A stretch of 64,000 bases of DNA, from the NCBI GenBank assembly GCA_963763575.1, contig CAVXPD010000018.1, positions 124,001-188,000 of the forward strand, in the 5' to 3' direction. This document shows positions 43,957-52,951 of this stretch, piece by piece. The position numbers and the translations under genes are program-made. Under the pieces are notes generated by a model. It was not told where the DNA came from. It did no database searches and was given only the letters and a program-made list of their open reading frames with translations. The stretch is from Bog-473 sp963763575 (lineage in GTDB: Bacteria; Actinomycetota; Acidimicrobiia; Acidimicrobiales; RAAP-2). The number at the start of each line of letters is the position of its first letter. The stretch's first letter is position 1.

Positions 43957-44703
43957 ATGGTGGGGAAGGCCATGGCCCCTGTTGTCCTCCTCCGTGACGC
44001 TGTCGCTCTCGCCGGCCGCTTCCCCGCCCTCGCCGGCGTCGACCTGTCCCTCGACCAGGGAGAGGTCGTGGTCGTCGTCGGCCCCAACGGCGCGGGAAAG
44101 ACCAGCCTGCTGCGGGCCTGCGCCGGGCTCCTGCCCGTGACCTCGGGGGAGGCGACCGTGCTCGGCGTCGACGTCACCGCGGATCACACGGCGGTGCGGC
44201 GTTTCGTCGGCCTCTTGGGGCATGCCGCCCCCCTCTACGACGACCTCAGCGCGGCGGAGAACGTCCGCTTCGCCGTCCGCGCCCTCGGCCTTCCCGTGGC
44301 CGGCGCCGACGAGGCGCTCGAGCGCCTCGGCCTGACGGGCCGCCTGCGCACCACCTCGGCGGGCCGGCTCTCCGCGGGGCAGCGGCGCCGCGTGGCCCTG
44401 GCCGCGTTGCTCGCCCGCCGCCCTGCGCTCTGGCTGCTCGACGAGCCGCACGCCGGCCTCGATGCGGCCACCCGCGACCTCCTGGGTGAGCTGATCGGCG
44501 AGGCGGTGGCCGGCGGCGCCAGTGTCCTCCTCTCCTCGCACGAGCCGCAGCTCACCGTCCCGCTGGCCGACCGCGTCGTCTCGATGGGCGGGGGTCGCGT
44601 GACCGGCGAGGAGCCTGGCGGGCGCCGCGTCACGCTCACTGCGGTGCCCGCACCGCAGTCCGAGGAGGCGACCCGCGCCGTGGGGGCCTGGCATGTGGCG
44701 TGA
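43957..44703 (+). CDS. ccmA: Heme exporter ATPase CcmA
   Basis: The ABC ATPase of the CcmABCD complex, which loads heme onto CcmE and releases holo-CcmE. VVVVGPNGAGKTSLLRACAG is Walker A, LSAGQRRRVALAALLARRP the signature and ALWLLDEPHAGLD Walker B. It is 248 residues from the ATG at 43957; an ATG at 43972 behind GGGGAAGG is an alternative. First gene of an apparently complete nine-gene ccm operon. It overlaps ccmB by 11 bp. Confidence 0.92.
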   Translation: MVGKAMAPVVLLRDAVALAGRFPALAGVDLSLDQGEVVVVVGPNGAGKTSLLRACAGLLPVTSGEATVLGVDVTADHTAVRRFVGLLGHAAPLYDDLSAAENVRFAVRALGLPVAGADEALERLGLTGRLRTTSAGRLSAGQRRRVALAALLARRPALWLLDEPHAGLDAATRDLLGELIGEAVAGGASVLLSSHEPQLTVPLADRVVSMGGGRVTGEEPGGRRVTLTAVPAPQSEEATRAVGAWHVA

Positions 44704-45361
44704 CGCCGTGCTGATCGCAGGCAAGGACCTGCGGATCGAGGCGCGTTCACGCGTGGGGCTGTGGCAGGTCGTCCCGTTCGCCGTCTTGGTCTTGGTGCTG
44801 CTCGCGTTCGCCATCGGACCCGACCAGAGCGCGCTGCGTCACGCAGCGCCCGGGATCTTCTGGGTGGCGCTGCTGTTCTCCACCGTGCTGGCGATCCAGC
44901 GCAGCGTCGCCGTCGAGTCCGGAGAGGGCACCCGCGACGGTCTGCGCCTCTCGGGCATCGACCCCGCCGGCATCTTCCTCGGCAAGGCGGCTGCCGTCGC
45001 CCTGCAGCTGCTCGCGCTCCAGCTCGTCCTGTGGGCAGGCGTGACGTTCCTCTTCGACGTGCGCGTGCACGTGGTCTGGCTCGCGGTGGTGGCGAGCCTG
45101 CTGGCCACCGTCGGCCTGGCCTGCGCCGGCGTCCTCTACGGCGCGCTGTCGGCCGGCCTGCGCGTGCGCGACACGCTGCTGCCCCTGTTGGTGCTGCCGG
45201 TGCTGGCACCGGTGCTGCTGGCCGGTTCCAAGATGTGGCAGGCGGCGCTCAGCGGCAGCGTGTCGTCGGGCACCCAATGGTTGAAGATCCTCGCCCCCTT
45301 CGCCGTCGTCTACCTCGTCGTGGGCATCGTGCTCTACGGCCCGCTACAGGAGGCCGCGTGA
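44693..45361 (+). CDS. ccmB: Heme exporter permease CcmB
   Basis: A 222-residue, six-TM protein. GKDLRIEARSRVGLWQVVPF at the N-terminus, FWVALLFSTVLAIQRSVAVE and GLRLSGIDPAGIFLGKA are typical CcmB segments. The stop is embedded in the GTGA start of ccmC. Partner of CcmA in the heme-handling ABC complex. Confidence 0.92.
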   Translation: MWRDAVLIAGKDLRIEARSRVGLWQVVPFAVLVLVLLAFAIGPDQSALRHAAPGIFWVALLFSTVLAIQRSVAVESGEGTRDGLRLSGIDPAGIFLGKAAAVALQLLALQLVLWAGVTFLFDVRVHVVWLAVVASLLATVGLACAGVLYGALSAGLRVRDTLLPLLVLPVLAPVLLAGSKMWQAALSGSVSSGTQWLKILAPFAVVYLVVGIVLYGPLQEAA

Positions 45362-46191
45362 GCACGGCAACGCCCACCACCACCGCGATCTCCACCCCCA
45401 AGGCCGCCTGGCGGCCGCGCTGGCTGCCGGTCGTCGGCGTCGCCGCGGTCGTCACGACGGCGCTGACCGTCTGGCTCGGGTTGTGGGTCACCCCGCCGGA
45501 CGAGGTGCAGGGCAACCTGGCGCGGCTGCTCTACATCCACCCGGCCGTCGCCACCGTCGCCCTCTACTGGGCCGGCGGCGTCGCCCTGGCGGGCAGCCTC
45601 CTCTACCTGTGGCCGCGCACGCGGTCGTTCTTCTGGGACCGCCTCGCCGCCTCCGCCGTCGAGGTGGGCGCCGTCTTCTCCGCGCTGACCCTGATCACCG
45701 GGTCGCTCTGGGGCCGGCCGGTCTGGGGCGTGTGGTGGACGTGGGACGCCCGGCTGACCTCGACTGCGCTGCTGCTCATCTTGGAGCTCGGCTATCTCGC
45801 GCTGCGCCGGGTGCCGGCGGACGCGCACATCCGGGCGCGGCGGTGCGCGGTCGCCGCCATCCTCGTCGCGATCGACGTGCCCATCGTGCACTTCTCGGTC
45901 CAGTGGTGGAACACCCTGCACCAGGGCGGCACCATCCTCGACCCCGGCTTCGCGCTCCATGTGCACGGCTCCATGCTCTGGACGATGCTGCTGAGCTTCG
46001 TCGCCTTCTCGCTGATCTTCGTCTGGCTGCTCGCGATGCGGTACCGGATCGAGGTCCTGCAGGACGCGGTGGGCGACCAGGAGCTCGAGGTCTCGCTGGC
46101 CGAACGCTGGAGCGAGGACGCCGAGCTGGTCGGCGCGGGCCGGGGCGCGTCGGGACCGGGGTCCCGCAACGACGGGGCGGACGCACCATGA
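45358..46191 (+). CDS. ccmC: Heme-handling protein CcmC
   Basis: A 277-residue, six-TM protein bearing the WWD heme-binding signature in WGVWWTWDARLTSTALLLIL and flanking His residues (LLYIHPAVATVALYWAGG, DVPIVHFSVQWWNTLHQG). CcmC delivers heme to CcmE. It has a longer hydrophilic C-terminus (to DGADAP) than the E. coli protein. Start GTG in GTGA; its stop overlaps ccmD as ATGA. Confidence 0.94.
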   Translation: MSTATPTTTAISTPKAAWRPRWLPVVGVAAVVTTALTVWLGLWVTPPDEVQGNLARLLYIHPAVATVALYWAGGVALAGSLLYLWPRTRSFFWDRLAASAVEVGAVFSALTLITGSLWGRPVWGVWWTWDARLTSTALLLILELGYLALRRVPADAHIRARRCAVAAILVAIDVPIVHFSVQWWNTLHQGGTILDPGFALHVHGSMLWTMLLSFVAFSLIFVWLLAMRYRIEVLQDAVGDQELEVSLAERWSEDAELVGAGRGASGPGSRNDGADAP

Positions 46192-46340
46192 GCTACGTCG
46201 ACGCCGGCTACCTGGCCGCGTTGGGCGGCTCCTTCCTCTACGGCCTCGGCCTGTTCCTGCGCCGCCGGCGCTGGGAGCGCGCGCTGGCGGTGATGGAGCG
46301 GACCCCCGAGGACGGGGCGGCTCCCGCCGAGCGGTCGTGA
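46188..46340 (+). CDS. ccmD: Small heme exporter subunit CcmD-like
   Basis: A 50-residue protein with one TM (AGYLAALGGSFLYGLGLFLR) followed by a basic stretch RRRRWERAL, the usual CcmD topology. CcmD is poorly conserved, so the call relies mainly on size, topology and position between ccmC and ccmE. Coupled on both sides (ATGA and GTGA). Confidence 0.82.
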   Translation: MSYVDAGYLAALGGSFLYGLGLFLRRRRWERALAVMERTPEDGAAPAERS

Positions 46341-46855
46341 CCAGGACGACGACCGAGCCGAGCCCGCCCGCGACCACCGAATCGGCCGGCGGGCGCGCCG
46401 TGGCGTCCGCGGTGGCGGTCCGACGCCGGCGCACCCGGCGCCGGCTCATGGTCGTGTTCGCGCTGCTCGCCGCCGCGCTCGTCTTCCTCCTCGTCGAGGG
46501 GCTCGGAAGCTCGCTCGACTACTTCGACACGGTCGGCCAGGCCTTGTCCCACCGGGCGCAGCTGGGCACGTCGACGTTCCGCCTGGAGGGCGACGTCGTC
46601 CCCGGCTCCATCCGCTCGACCGCCACGGGCGCCGACTTCCGCCTCTCGCAGGGTTCGCACGTCGTGGACGTGGTGAACACCGGGAACCCGCCCCAGCTGT
46701 TCCAAGCGAACATCCCGGTGGTCGTGGTCGGGCACTTCACGTCGGAGACCGCGGGCGAATTCGACTCCAACACCATCATGGTGAAGCACTCGTCCAACTA
46801 CATCGCCCAGTACCCCAGCCGGGTGCGCGGCAAGAACGGGAAGGTGCTTCCCTGA
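46337..46855 (+). CDS. ccmE: Heme chaperone CcmE
   Basis: A 172-residue, single-TM (RRRLMVVFALLAAALVFLLV) protein with an OB-fold periplasmic domain: FRLEGDVVPGSIRSTATGAD then FRLSQG, and VVVVGHFTSETAGEF. The heme-attachment motif is HSSNY (HxxxY) in MVKHSSNYIAQYP, so the classical His form rather than the Cys (CxxxY) variant. Start GTG in GTGA. Confidence 0.92.
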   Translation: MTRTTTEPSPPATTESAGGRAVASAVAVRRRRTRRRLMVVFALLAAALVFLLVEGLGSSLDYFDTVGQALSHRAQLGTSTFRLEGDVVPGSIRSTATGADFRLSQGSHVVDVVNTGNPPQLFQANIPVVVVGHFTSETAGEFDSNTIMVKHSSNYIAQYPSRVRGKNGKVLP

Positions 46856-48994
46856 TGCTCGACGCGCATCTCGGCGTGATCGGGGTCTGGCTCGCGTTCG
46901 TGGCCTGCCTCGCCGGCATCGTGACGATCGTCGTCGGGCTCGTCGGCGGGCGCCGCCCGGCGGCGCAGGCTGGCTCGCCCCGTGGCGACCTCGCGGCCCG
47001 GGTGGTCGGCGACGGCCGGCTCCTCGCTCCCGTGTTCCTCGTCGGCGCCCTGCTCGCCACGGGCGCCATGGAGCACGCCCTCGTCACGCACGACTTCACG
47101 CTGTCGTTCGTCGCCGAGAACAACAGCACCGTCACGCCGCTCCTGTACTCCATCACGGGCATGTGGTCGGCCTTGGCCGGGTCCATCTTGCTGTGGGGCC
47201 TGGTCTTGTCGGTCGTCACCACCGTCTTCGTCGCGCGCTACCGCCACCAATGGTCGGACCCGGTGATCCGCTGGGCGACGCTCGTCCTCTACGTCGTGTC
47301 GGCCTTCTTCTTCGGCCTCATGGTCGGGCCGGCCAACCCGTTCCGCACGGCGCCCGGCGCCACGCAGGGCCTCGGCCCGAACTCGCTCCTCCAGGACAAC
47401 CCGCTCGTCGCCATCCACCCGCCACTGCTCTACATCGGCTTCGTGCTCTTCACCGTCCCCTTCGCGTTCGCCATCGGAATGCTCGCCACCGGAAGGGTGG
47501 GGGACCGCTGGCAGGTCGAGTGCCGGCGCTGGACGCTCGTGGCGTTCACCTTCTTGTCGGTCGGCATCGTGCTCGGCGCGTGGTGGTCCTACCAGGTGCT
47601 CGGCTGGGGCGGGTTCTGGGGGTGGGACCCGGTCGAGAACGCCGCGTTGCTGCCGTGGCTGTGCGGCACCGCCTACCTGCACTCGACGCTCGTCCAGGAG
47701 CGCCGCGGGCTGATGCGGGTGTGGAACCTCTCGCTGTCCATCGCCACGTTCGCCTTGACCATCCTCGGCACCTTCCTCACCCGTTCGGGCGTCATCACCT
47801 CGGTGCACGCCTTCTCGGAGTCCTCGCTCGGCCCGCTGCTGATCGGCTTCTTCTTCGCCGTCGTGATCGTGGGGTTCGGGCTCATCGCGTGGCGCGGGGA
47901 CCGGCTCCGCTCGCCCGGTGGCATCGACGCGCCGCTCGGACGGGAGGGCGCGTTCCTCCTCAACAACGTGCTCTTCGTCGGCTTCGCCTTCGTCGTGCTG
48001 CTCGGCACCGTCTACCCCTTGCTCTACCAGGCGCTCACCCAGCAGCAGGTGACCGTCGGCGCGCCCTTCTTCAACACGGTCGCCGTCCCGGTCGGGTTGA
48101 CGCTGCTCTTCCTCATGGCGGTGGCGCCCGTCCTCAGCTGGCGCAAGATGAGCGGGTCCGTGCTGTGGCAGCGGCTGGCCATCCCGGTGTGGATCGGCGT
48201 CGCCACCGTCGTGCTGTGCGTCCTCTTCGGGCTGCGCGGTACGGCGACGCTCATTGGCTTCGGCCTCGGAGCCATGGCGGCCGCCACGGCCGCCCGCGCG
48301 CTCGTCCTCTCGGTCCGGGCGGCGCGGGGCGCGCCACGTGGGTTGGTGGCGCGGGCTGGTCGGCCGGGCGAACGGCGGGATGATCGTCCACCTGGGCGTC
48401 GTCCTCATCGCCGTCGGCGTGATCGCGGCGACCTCCTATCGCCACCAGGCCGAGCTGGCCCTGCCCCGCGGGGCGGTGGTCGCCTACGACGGGCACCGCT
48501 TCGAATTCGAGGGGCTGCGCACGGTCAACACGCCCTCGCGGACCTCGCAGGAGGCGCTGGTCAAGGTGGACGGCGCGGTGTTCGCGCCCGCGACGACGAG
48601 CTTCGGCAGCGCCCTCTCCGTGGTCGGCACTCCGGCCATCGACTCGGGGTTGACCGGCGACGTCTACCTGACCTTCGACGCGGTCGGCGGGCTCGGAGCC
48701 ACCTCGGGCAACCAGCCGGTGAGCAACCTGCCCAGCGGCTCGGTGGCGATCGGCGTGGTGATCGAGCCGTTGGTGGCCTGGATCTGGGCCGGCGGCCTGC
48801 TGATCGGGGTGGGCGGTCTCCTCGCGCTCGTGCCCGGCGGCCGCCGGCGTCCGACCGACCCGGCGTCGGCACCCTCGGACCTGTTGGCCGGCGCCGAGCC
48901 CGGCGGGCACGACACACCGGAGCCGTCCGCCGAGCGCGACGGGACGAAGGAGCCCGTCGGCGCCCTGGTGGCCCGGGGTATGGAGCCGGCGTGA
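46855..48994 (+). CDS. ccmF: Cytochrome c heme lyase subunit CcmF, one apparent +1 frameshift
   Basis: The large multi-TM heme lyase core. The WWD motif is WGGFWGWDPVENAALLPWL. Other typical segments are NPLVAIHPPLLYIGFV, LTRSGVITSVHAFSES and LNNVLFVGFAFVVLLGT. Near 48328 a GGGG run shifts the frame; with GGG it continues HVGWWRGLVGRANGGMIVHL and runs to 48994, 712 residues. The periplasmic C-terminal domain (LRTVNTPSRTSQEALVKVDG) is therefore complete. ATG overlaps the ccmE stop (TGATG). Confidence 0.93.
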
Positions 48995-49566
48995 CGGAGC
49001 GCCGCCGCCGTCATACGGCCCGCTGGATTGCGGGTGCCGTCCTCGGGGTGCTCGTCATCGTGGGCGTCGTGCTGGCCACCCGCACGCCGCAGGAGGCGAC
49101 CGCGGTGTCGAGCCCACTGCTCGGGCGCATGGCACCCGCGCTCAATGGCACCGACCTCACCACCGGCGCACCCGTCTCGCTGGCCTCGCTGCGCGGCCGT
49201 TTCGTCGTGGTGAACTTCTTCGCCAGCTGGTGCGGCCCGTGCCAGCAGGAGGCCCCCGACCTCTCGCGCTTCCACTACGAGCAGGCCCACGCGGCGGGCG
49301 GCGCGGACATGGTCAGTGTCGTCTTCCACGACACGACGTCGACGGCTCGTGCCTTCCTGCACACCAACGGCGATCTGTGGCCGGCCGTCAGCGATCCCGG
49401 GGGGGTCATCGCCGAGCACTACGGCGTCACCGCGCCGCCCACCACCTTCTTCATCGACCCGTCCGGGCGGGTGGCCGCAGTGCTGGTCGGTCCGGCGACC
49501 CAGGCCAACCTGGACTCGTCGCTGAGGGCCGCCCGCGCCGCGCAGTCCGGGTCGCGCCATGCCTGA
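48991..49566 (+). CDS. ccmG: Thiol-disulfide oxidoreductase CcmG (TlpA/DsbE type)
   Basis: A 191-residue membrane-anchored thioredoxin-fold protein. The TM is RWIAGAVLGVLVIVGVVLA and the active site FFASWCGPCQQEAPDLSRF. The cis-Pro lies in VTAPPTTFFIDPSGRV. It reduces the heme-binding Cys pair of apocytochrome c and is probably itself reduced by CcdA (40817). GTG start inside GTGA. Confidence 0.93.
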   Translation: MTERRRRHTARWIAGAVLGVLVIVGVVLATRTPQEATAVSSPLLGRMAPALNGTDLTTGAPVSLASLRGRFVVVNFFASWCGPCQQEAPDLSRFHYEQAHAAGGADMVSVVFHDTTSTARAFLHTNGDLWPAVSDPGGVIAEHYGVTAPPTTFFIDPSGRVAAVLVGPATQANLDSSLRAARAAQSGSRHA

Positions 49567-50011
49567 GCGCACGCGGCGACTGCCGCTGTGGGCTCGCGTC
49601 CTCCTGCCGCTCGGGATCGTGACGGTGGCGCTCGTGATCGGGAGCGGCGTGTTCGACGCGGCGCCGGCGACCCCGGCCCAACGGGCCGCGGCGATCGAGG
49701 CCGGGGTGCGTTGCCCCTCGTGCACGGACCTGTCGGTGGCGCAGTCGAACGCGACGACCGCCATTGCGGTGCGTCACCAGATCGAGAGCATGGTCGCGGC
49801 GGGCCAGTCGACGTCCGACATCGACCAGACGCTGGTGTCCGAGTACGGCCAGGCCATCTTGCTGACACCGCCCGACGCCGGTGGAATCCCCGTCATCTGG
49901 ATCATCCCCGCCGTGCTCGGAGCCACCGCCCTGGCCGGCGTGGGCGTGGTGTTCTGGCGCCGCAGCCGCCAGTTCGGCGAGCTCCGCTCCGAGGCCGCGG
50001 TGACGTCGTGA
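49559..50011 (+). CDS. ccmH: Cytochrome c maturation protein CcmH
   Basis: A 150-residue protein with two TMs (RVLLPLGIVTVALVIGSGVF and IPVIWIIPAVLGATALAGVG). The redox motif is GVRCPSCTDLSVAQSNA (CxxC, as in LRCxxCQxxS) and the helical stretch RHQIESMVAAGQSTSDIDQT follows. It presents apocytochrome to CcmF. Overlaps ccmG by 8 bp. Confidence 0.93.
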   Translation: MPERTRRLPLWARVLLPLGIVTVALVIGSGVFDAAPATPAQRAAAIEAGVRCPSCTDLSVAQSNATTAIAVRHQIESMVAAGQSTSDIDQTLVSEYGQAILLTPPDAGGIPVIWIIPAVLGATALAGVGVVFWRRSRQFGELRSEAAVTS

Positions 50012-50949
50012 CCGTCGACGGAGTGCGCCAGCGTGACGAGTCCGGGCGCGACGAGCGCGGGCCTGACGAGACGGGGCGTGCCGAGGCCGGGCGTGACGAG
50101 CGCTGGTATCTCGAAGACGAGCGGGAGTTCCTGCGCCGCTCCCTCGAGGACGCCGAGCGCGAGCACGAGGCGGGCGACCTTTCCGACGACGACCACACCC
50201 TGCTCGTGGCGCGCGACTCGGCGCGACTCTCCGAGGTCGAGACCGAGCTCGCCGCGCTAAGGGAGGAGCCGGCGCGGCCGGCCCCCGAGCCCGAGGCCGA
50301 GGCCGACGAGGACGCGGGCACCGAACGGGCACGCCTGCCGCTCTGGCGGTTGGTGGGCATCGTGGCCTCGTGCCTGCTGATCGTCGGCGGGGCCGTCATC
50401 CTCGTGGCGCACTTCGTGCAGGCACGCCAGCCCGGACAGGCCTCGTCGGGCAGCGTCACGGTCTCGCAGGCCCAACAGATCGAGCAGCAATTGGCGCAGG
50501 CGCAGTCGCTCGACGCGGCGGGCGGCGCCACCAACGAACAGAACGCGCTCGCGCTCTACAACGACGTTCTCGGCCGGGATCCCTCGAACCCGGCCGCCCT
50601 TTCGGGAGCGGGGTGGATCATGTGGAACCTCGGCACCGACTCGCACGTGTCCGGCTTCGTTGAGGACGGACGGGCCGAGGTGACCCGGGCGATCAAGGTG
50701 TCTCCGACCTACTACCAGGCCCATCTCTACCTGGGGCTGATCCTGGCCAACCAGGACCACAACAACAACGCCGCGGTGGTGCAATTCGACGAGTTCCTGG
50801 CCGACGACCCGCCCTCGAACGAGCTGCCCGTGGTGGCGCCCGAGGTCGACCCCTCTTACCTCGCGCTCGGCAAGCCGGTGCCGGGCGCTTTGGCCGTGCC
50901 GTCCTCTTCGCCGTCCTCGACGACGACGACGAAGCCGTCAGCCCCGTAG
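50008..50949 (+). CDS. ccmI: CcmI-like TPR protein
   Basis: A 313-residue protein. The charged N-terminal half includes DEREFLRRSLEDAEREHEAG, a CcmI-like coiled region (FLxxSLxDLxxE). A TM follows near residue 115 (LVGIVASCLLIVGGAVILVA) and then TPR-like periplasmic repeats (NALALYNDVLGRDPSNPAAL, SPTYYQAHLYLGLILANQD). It probably binds apocytochrome c. GTGA-coupled to ccmH. Its end overlaps the convergent cysteine desulfurase by 12 bp. Confidence 0.83.
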   Translation: MTVDGVRQRDESGRDERGPDETGRAEAGRDERWYLEDEREFLRRSLEDAEREHEAGDLSDDDHTLLVARDSARLSEVETELAALREEPARPAPEPEAEADEDAGTERARLPLWRLVGIVASCLLIVGGAVILVAHFVQARQPGQASSGSVTVSQAQQIEQQLAQAQSLDAAGGATNEQNALALYNDVLGRDPSNPAALSGAGWIMWNLGTDSHVSGFVEDGRAEVTRAIKVSPTYYQAHLYLGLILANQDHNNNAAVVQFDEFLADDPPSNELPVVAPEVDPSYLALGKPVPGALAVPSSSPSSTTTTKPSAP

Positions 50950-52086
50950 GGCGCGCAGCTCGGCCACGACGCGGGCGAAGGCATCGACGAACGCCGCGCA
51001 GTCCGCGTCGGTCGTGGTCCAGCCCACGCTGACGCGCAAGGAGTGGCTCGCGTCCACCCCCATCGCTTCGAGCACCGGCGAGGGCTCGACGCTTTCCGAC
51101 GAGCACGCCGAGCCCGAGTGGACGGCCACGCCGGCGCGGTCGAGGCCGATGAGCACCGGTTCGGCCTCCACCCCGTAGACGCCGAGGCAGGCCAGATAGG
51201 GAAGCCGTGCGTCCGGCTCGGGGGCACCGACCACCTCGACGCCGTCGACCGAGAGCGCGCTCTCGACGATGGCCGCGATCAGCCGGCGCGCCGCGTCGGC
51301 CTCCTCGCGCAGGGCGCGGCCGCCGTCGGCGGCGAGCGCGTCCGCAGCCGCGCCGAACGCCAGCGACGCCGGGATGGGCTCGAGGCCGGCCCTGCGGCCT
51401 CGCTCTTGGTCCCCGCCGACAAGGAGCGGTTCGAACCGGCTGCCCCGGCGCACCACCAACGCGCCGGCACCCGGGGCCCCGCCGAGCTTGTGCGCGCTCA
51501 GGCTGACGAGGTCGGCGTCCAGGGCGCCGAGGTCCATCGGCACATGGCCGCACGCGGCGGCGGCGTCGACGTGGACCGTGACCCCGGCCTCCCGGCACAG
51601 TGCCACCACCTCGCCGACCGGCTGGAGCGTGCCCACCTCGTGGTTGGCCCACTGGCAGTGCACGAGCGCGGGCCGGGGCAGCGAGGGGTCGGCGAGCCGG
51701 GCCCGCAGCTGCGCCGAGTCGAGCCGGCCGGTGCGATCGACCCCCAGGACCTCGACGGGCGCGGTGCGCGCCGACGCGTCGCGGACGGCGGAGTGCTCGA
51801 CCGCGGCGCAGACGATGGGCGCACCGGGCTGGGCGCGGCCCGCGCCCCACACCGCGGCGTTGATGGCCTCGGTCGCGCCTGACGTGAAGACCACCTGGCG
51901 GGGGGCGACGGCCACCAACTCGGCCACCTGGGCGCGCGCGGCCTCGAGCGCGTCGCGCACGATGCGGCCCTCCTCGTGGAGGCGTCCCGGATCGCCGGGC
52001 GGCAGGGTGCCCCAGCGACGCAACGCGTCGATCGCCTCGGGGCGGGGCGGCGTCGTGCTGGCGTGGTCGAGGTAGGCGCGAGCCAC
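50938..52086 (-). CDS. Cysteine desulfurase (NifS/IscS-like)
   Basis: A 382-residue PLP enzyme giving persulfide sulfur for Fe-S clusters or tRNA thiolation. AYLDHASTTPPRPEAID is the N-terminus, VVFTSGATEAINAAVWG the phosphate-binding region, SLSAHKLGGAPGAGALVV bears the PLP Lys and AVHSGSACSSESVEPSPVL the catalytic Cys loop. Only 6 bp separate it from the upstream SufR-like regulator gene, so they form an operon. Confidence 0.93.
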   Translation of the reverse strand: MARAYLDHASTTPPRPEAIDALRRWGTLPPGDPGRLHEEGRIVRDALEAARAQVAELVAVAPRQVVFTSGATEAINAAVWGAGRAQPGAPIVCAAVEHSAVRDASARTAPVEVLGVDRTGRLDSAQLRARLADPSLPRPALVHCQWANHEVGTLQPVGEVVALCREAGVTVHVDAAAACGHVPMDLGALDADLVSLSAHKLGGAPGAGALVVRRGSRFEPLLVGGDQERGRRAGLEPIPASLAFGAAADALAADGGRALREEADAARRLIAAIVESALSVDGVEVVGAPEPDARLPYLACLGVYGVEAEPVLIGLDRAGVAVHSGSACSSESVEPSPVLEAMGVDASHSLRVSVGWTTTDADCAAFVDAFARVVAELRALRG

Positions 52087-52092
52087 GGAGGC

Positions 52093-52842
52093 TCAGGCAG
52101 AGGCGGTGCAGGCGTCGTCGCCGCGGGCCCGCGAGGAGAGGATCACCGGCAGTGCCCGGTGTGACACCGCGCCGCCGCACAGCCCGGCCAGCAAGCCCTT
52201 GACCATGCCGCGGTCCACCGCGCAGAGCACCGGGTTCGTCGTGCTCGCCTCCCCGAAGGGGCACTGCTCCGCGATGACCGCGGTCCGTTCGCCCCGGTCC
52301 TCGGCGTGGGCGGCGAAACCGTGGGCCGTCAGCGTCTCCGCCACCACGTGCATGGCGGCGCGCACGGTCCGCTGGCCCTCGTTCGGCGTCATCCGCGAGG
52401 CGAGCGAGCGTCCGTACTCCTCGCCGACGGCGGCAGCCATCTCCTCGGCCTCGTCGGGCCCCAGCCGCCGCATGGCCTCACCGAGGAGCCGCATGAGCAG
52501 GTCGTCGCGCCGCTGCATGAGCCCGAGCGAGAGCTCCTCCTCGACGCAGAAGTAGCGCTTGGAGGGGCGCCCAGCCCCGGGAGTGGTGCGTCCCGTCTCG
52601 ACGCGCAGGTAGCCACCGTCGACCAGCCGTTGGAGGTGGTGGCGTGCCACGTTGGGGTGCAGGGAGAACGTGCTGGCCACCTCGCTCGCCGTCACGCCGG
52701 GCGTCGACCGCACGTGCAGGAAGATGTCACGCCGCGTCGGGTCGCCGAAGGCGGCGGCCACCGCGGCGACGGCCGCGCTGAACCGGCCGTCGTCCGGCCC
52801 CGCCGGGCCCTCGGGCTCGACCGTGATCGGCGTGCTGCTCAC
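52093..52842 (-). CDS. SufR-like Fe-S cluster-sensing ArsR-type regulator
   Basis: A 249-residue HTH protein. The DNA-binding part is TRRDIFLHVRSTPGVTASEV then LHPNVARHHLQRLVDGGYLR. The C-terminal domain contains EQCPFGEASTTNPVLCAVD, then GLCGG and DDACTA. The CPF..NP..C pattern matches SufR proteins, which use these Cys residues to bind an Fe-S cluster. It lies immediately upstream of the cysteine desulfurase and is divergent from the Mrp ATPase. GTG start, with the palindrome GGTAGTCTACC five bases before it. Confidence 0.85.
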   Translation of the reverse strand: MSSTPITVEPEGPAGPDDGRFSAAVAAVAAAFGDPTRRDIFLHVRSTPGVTASEVASTFSLHPNVARHHLQRLVDGGYLRVETGRTTPGAGRPSKRYFCVEEELSLGLMQRRDDLLMRLLGEAMRRLGPDEAEEMAAAVGEEYGRSLASRMTPNEGQRTVRAAMHVVAETLTAHGFAAHAEDRGERTAVIAEQCPFGEASTTNPVLCAVDRGMVKGLLAGLCGGAVSHRALPVILSSRARGDDACTASA

Positions 52843-52846
52843 CCTG

Positions 52847-52857
52847 GGTAGTCTACC
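52847..52857. promoter_or_regulatory. Palindrome GGTAGTCTACC at the SufR-like gene start
   Basis: A perfect 11-bp palindrome (5-bp arms) lying 5-15 bp upstream of the GTG. On the minus strand it includes TAGACT, a reasonable -10 box for a nearly leaderless transcript. Autoregulation by the SufR-like protein is a plausible but untested reading. Confidence 0.4.
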
Positions 52858-52951
52858 GAGGGACCAGCGCTTGGAGCTGGGGTGACGCGGGCGAGCGTGC
52901 CCTCAGCACGCAGGGCGCCGGCCCAGAGATCCCACCCGAGACGAGGAGCGC

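Noticed and set aside
48360..49566. CcmF-CcmG fusion frame of 903 residues
   Set aside because: The segment between the two parts is low-complexity Arg/Gly sequence produced by a one-base shift; the true CcmF C-terminus is in another frame.
51425..51445. TTCGAACC as a tRNA T-loop
   Set aside because: It lies within the cysteine desulfurase coding sequence and no cloverleaf is possible.
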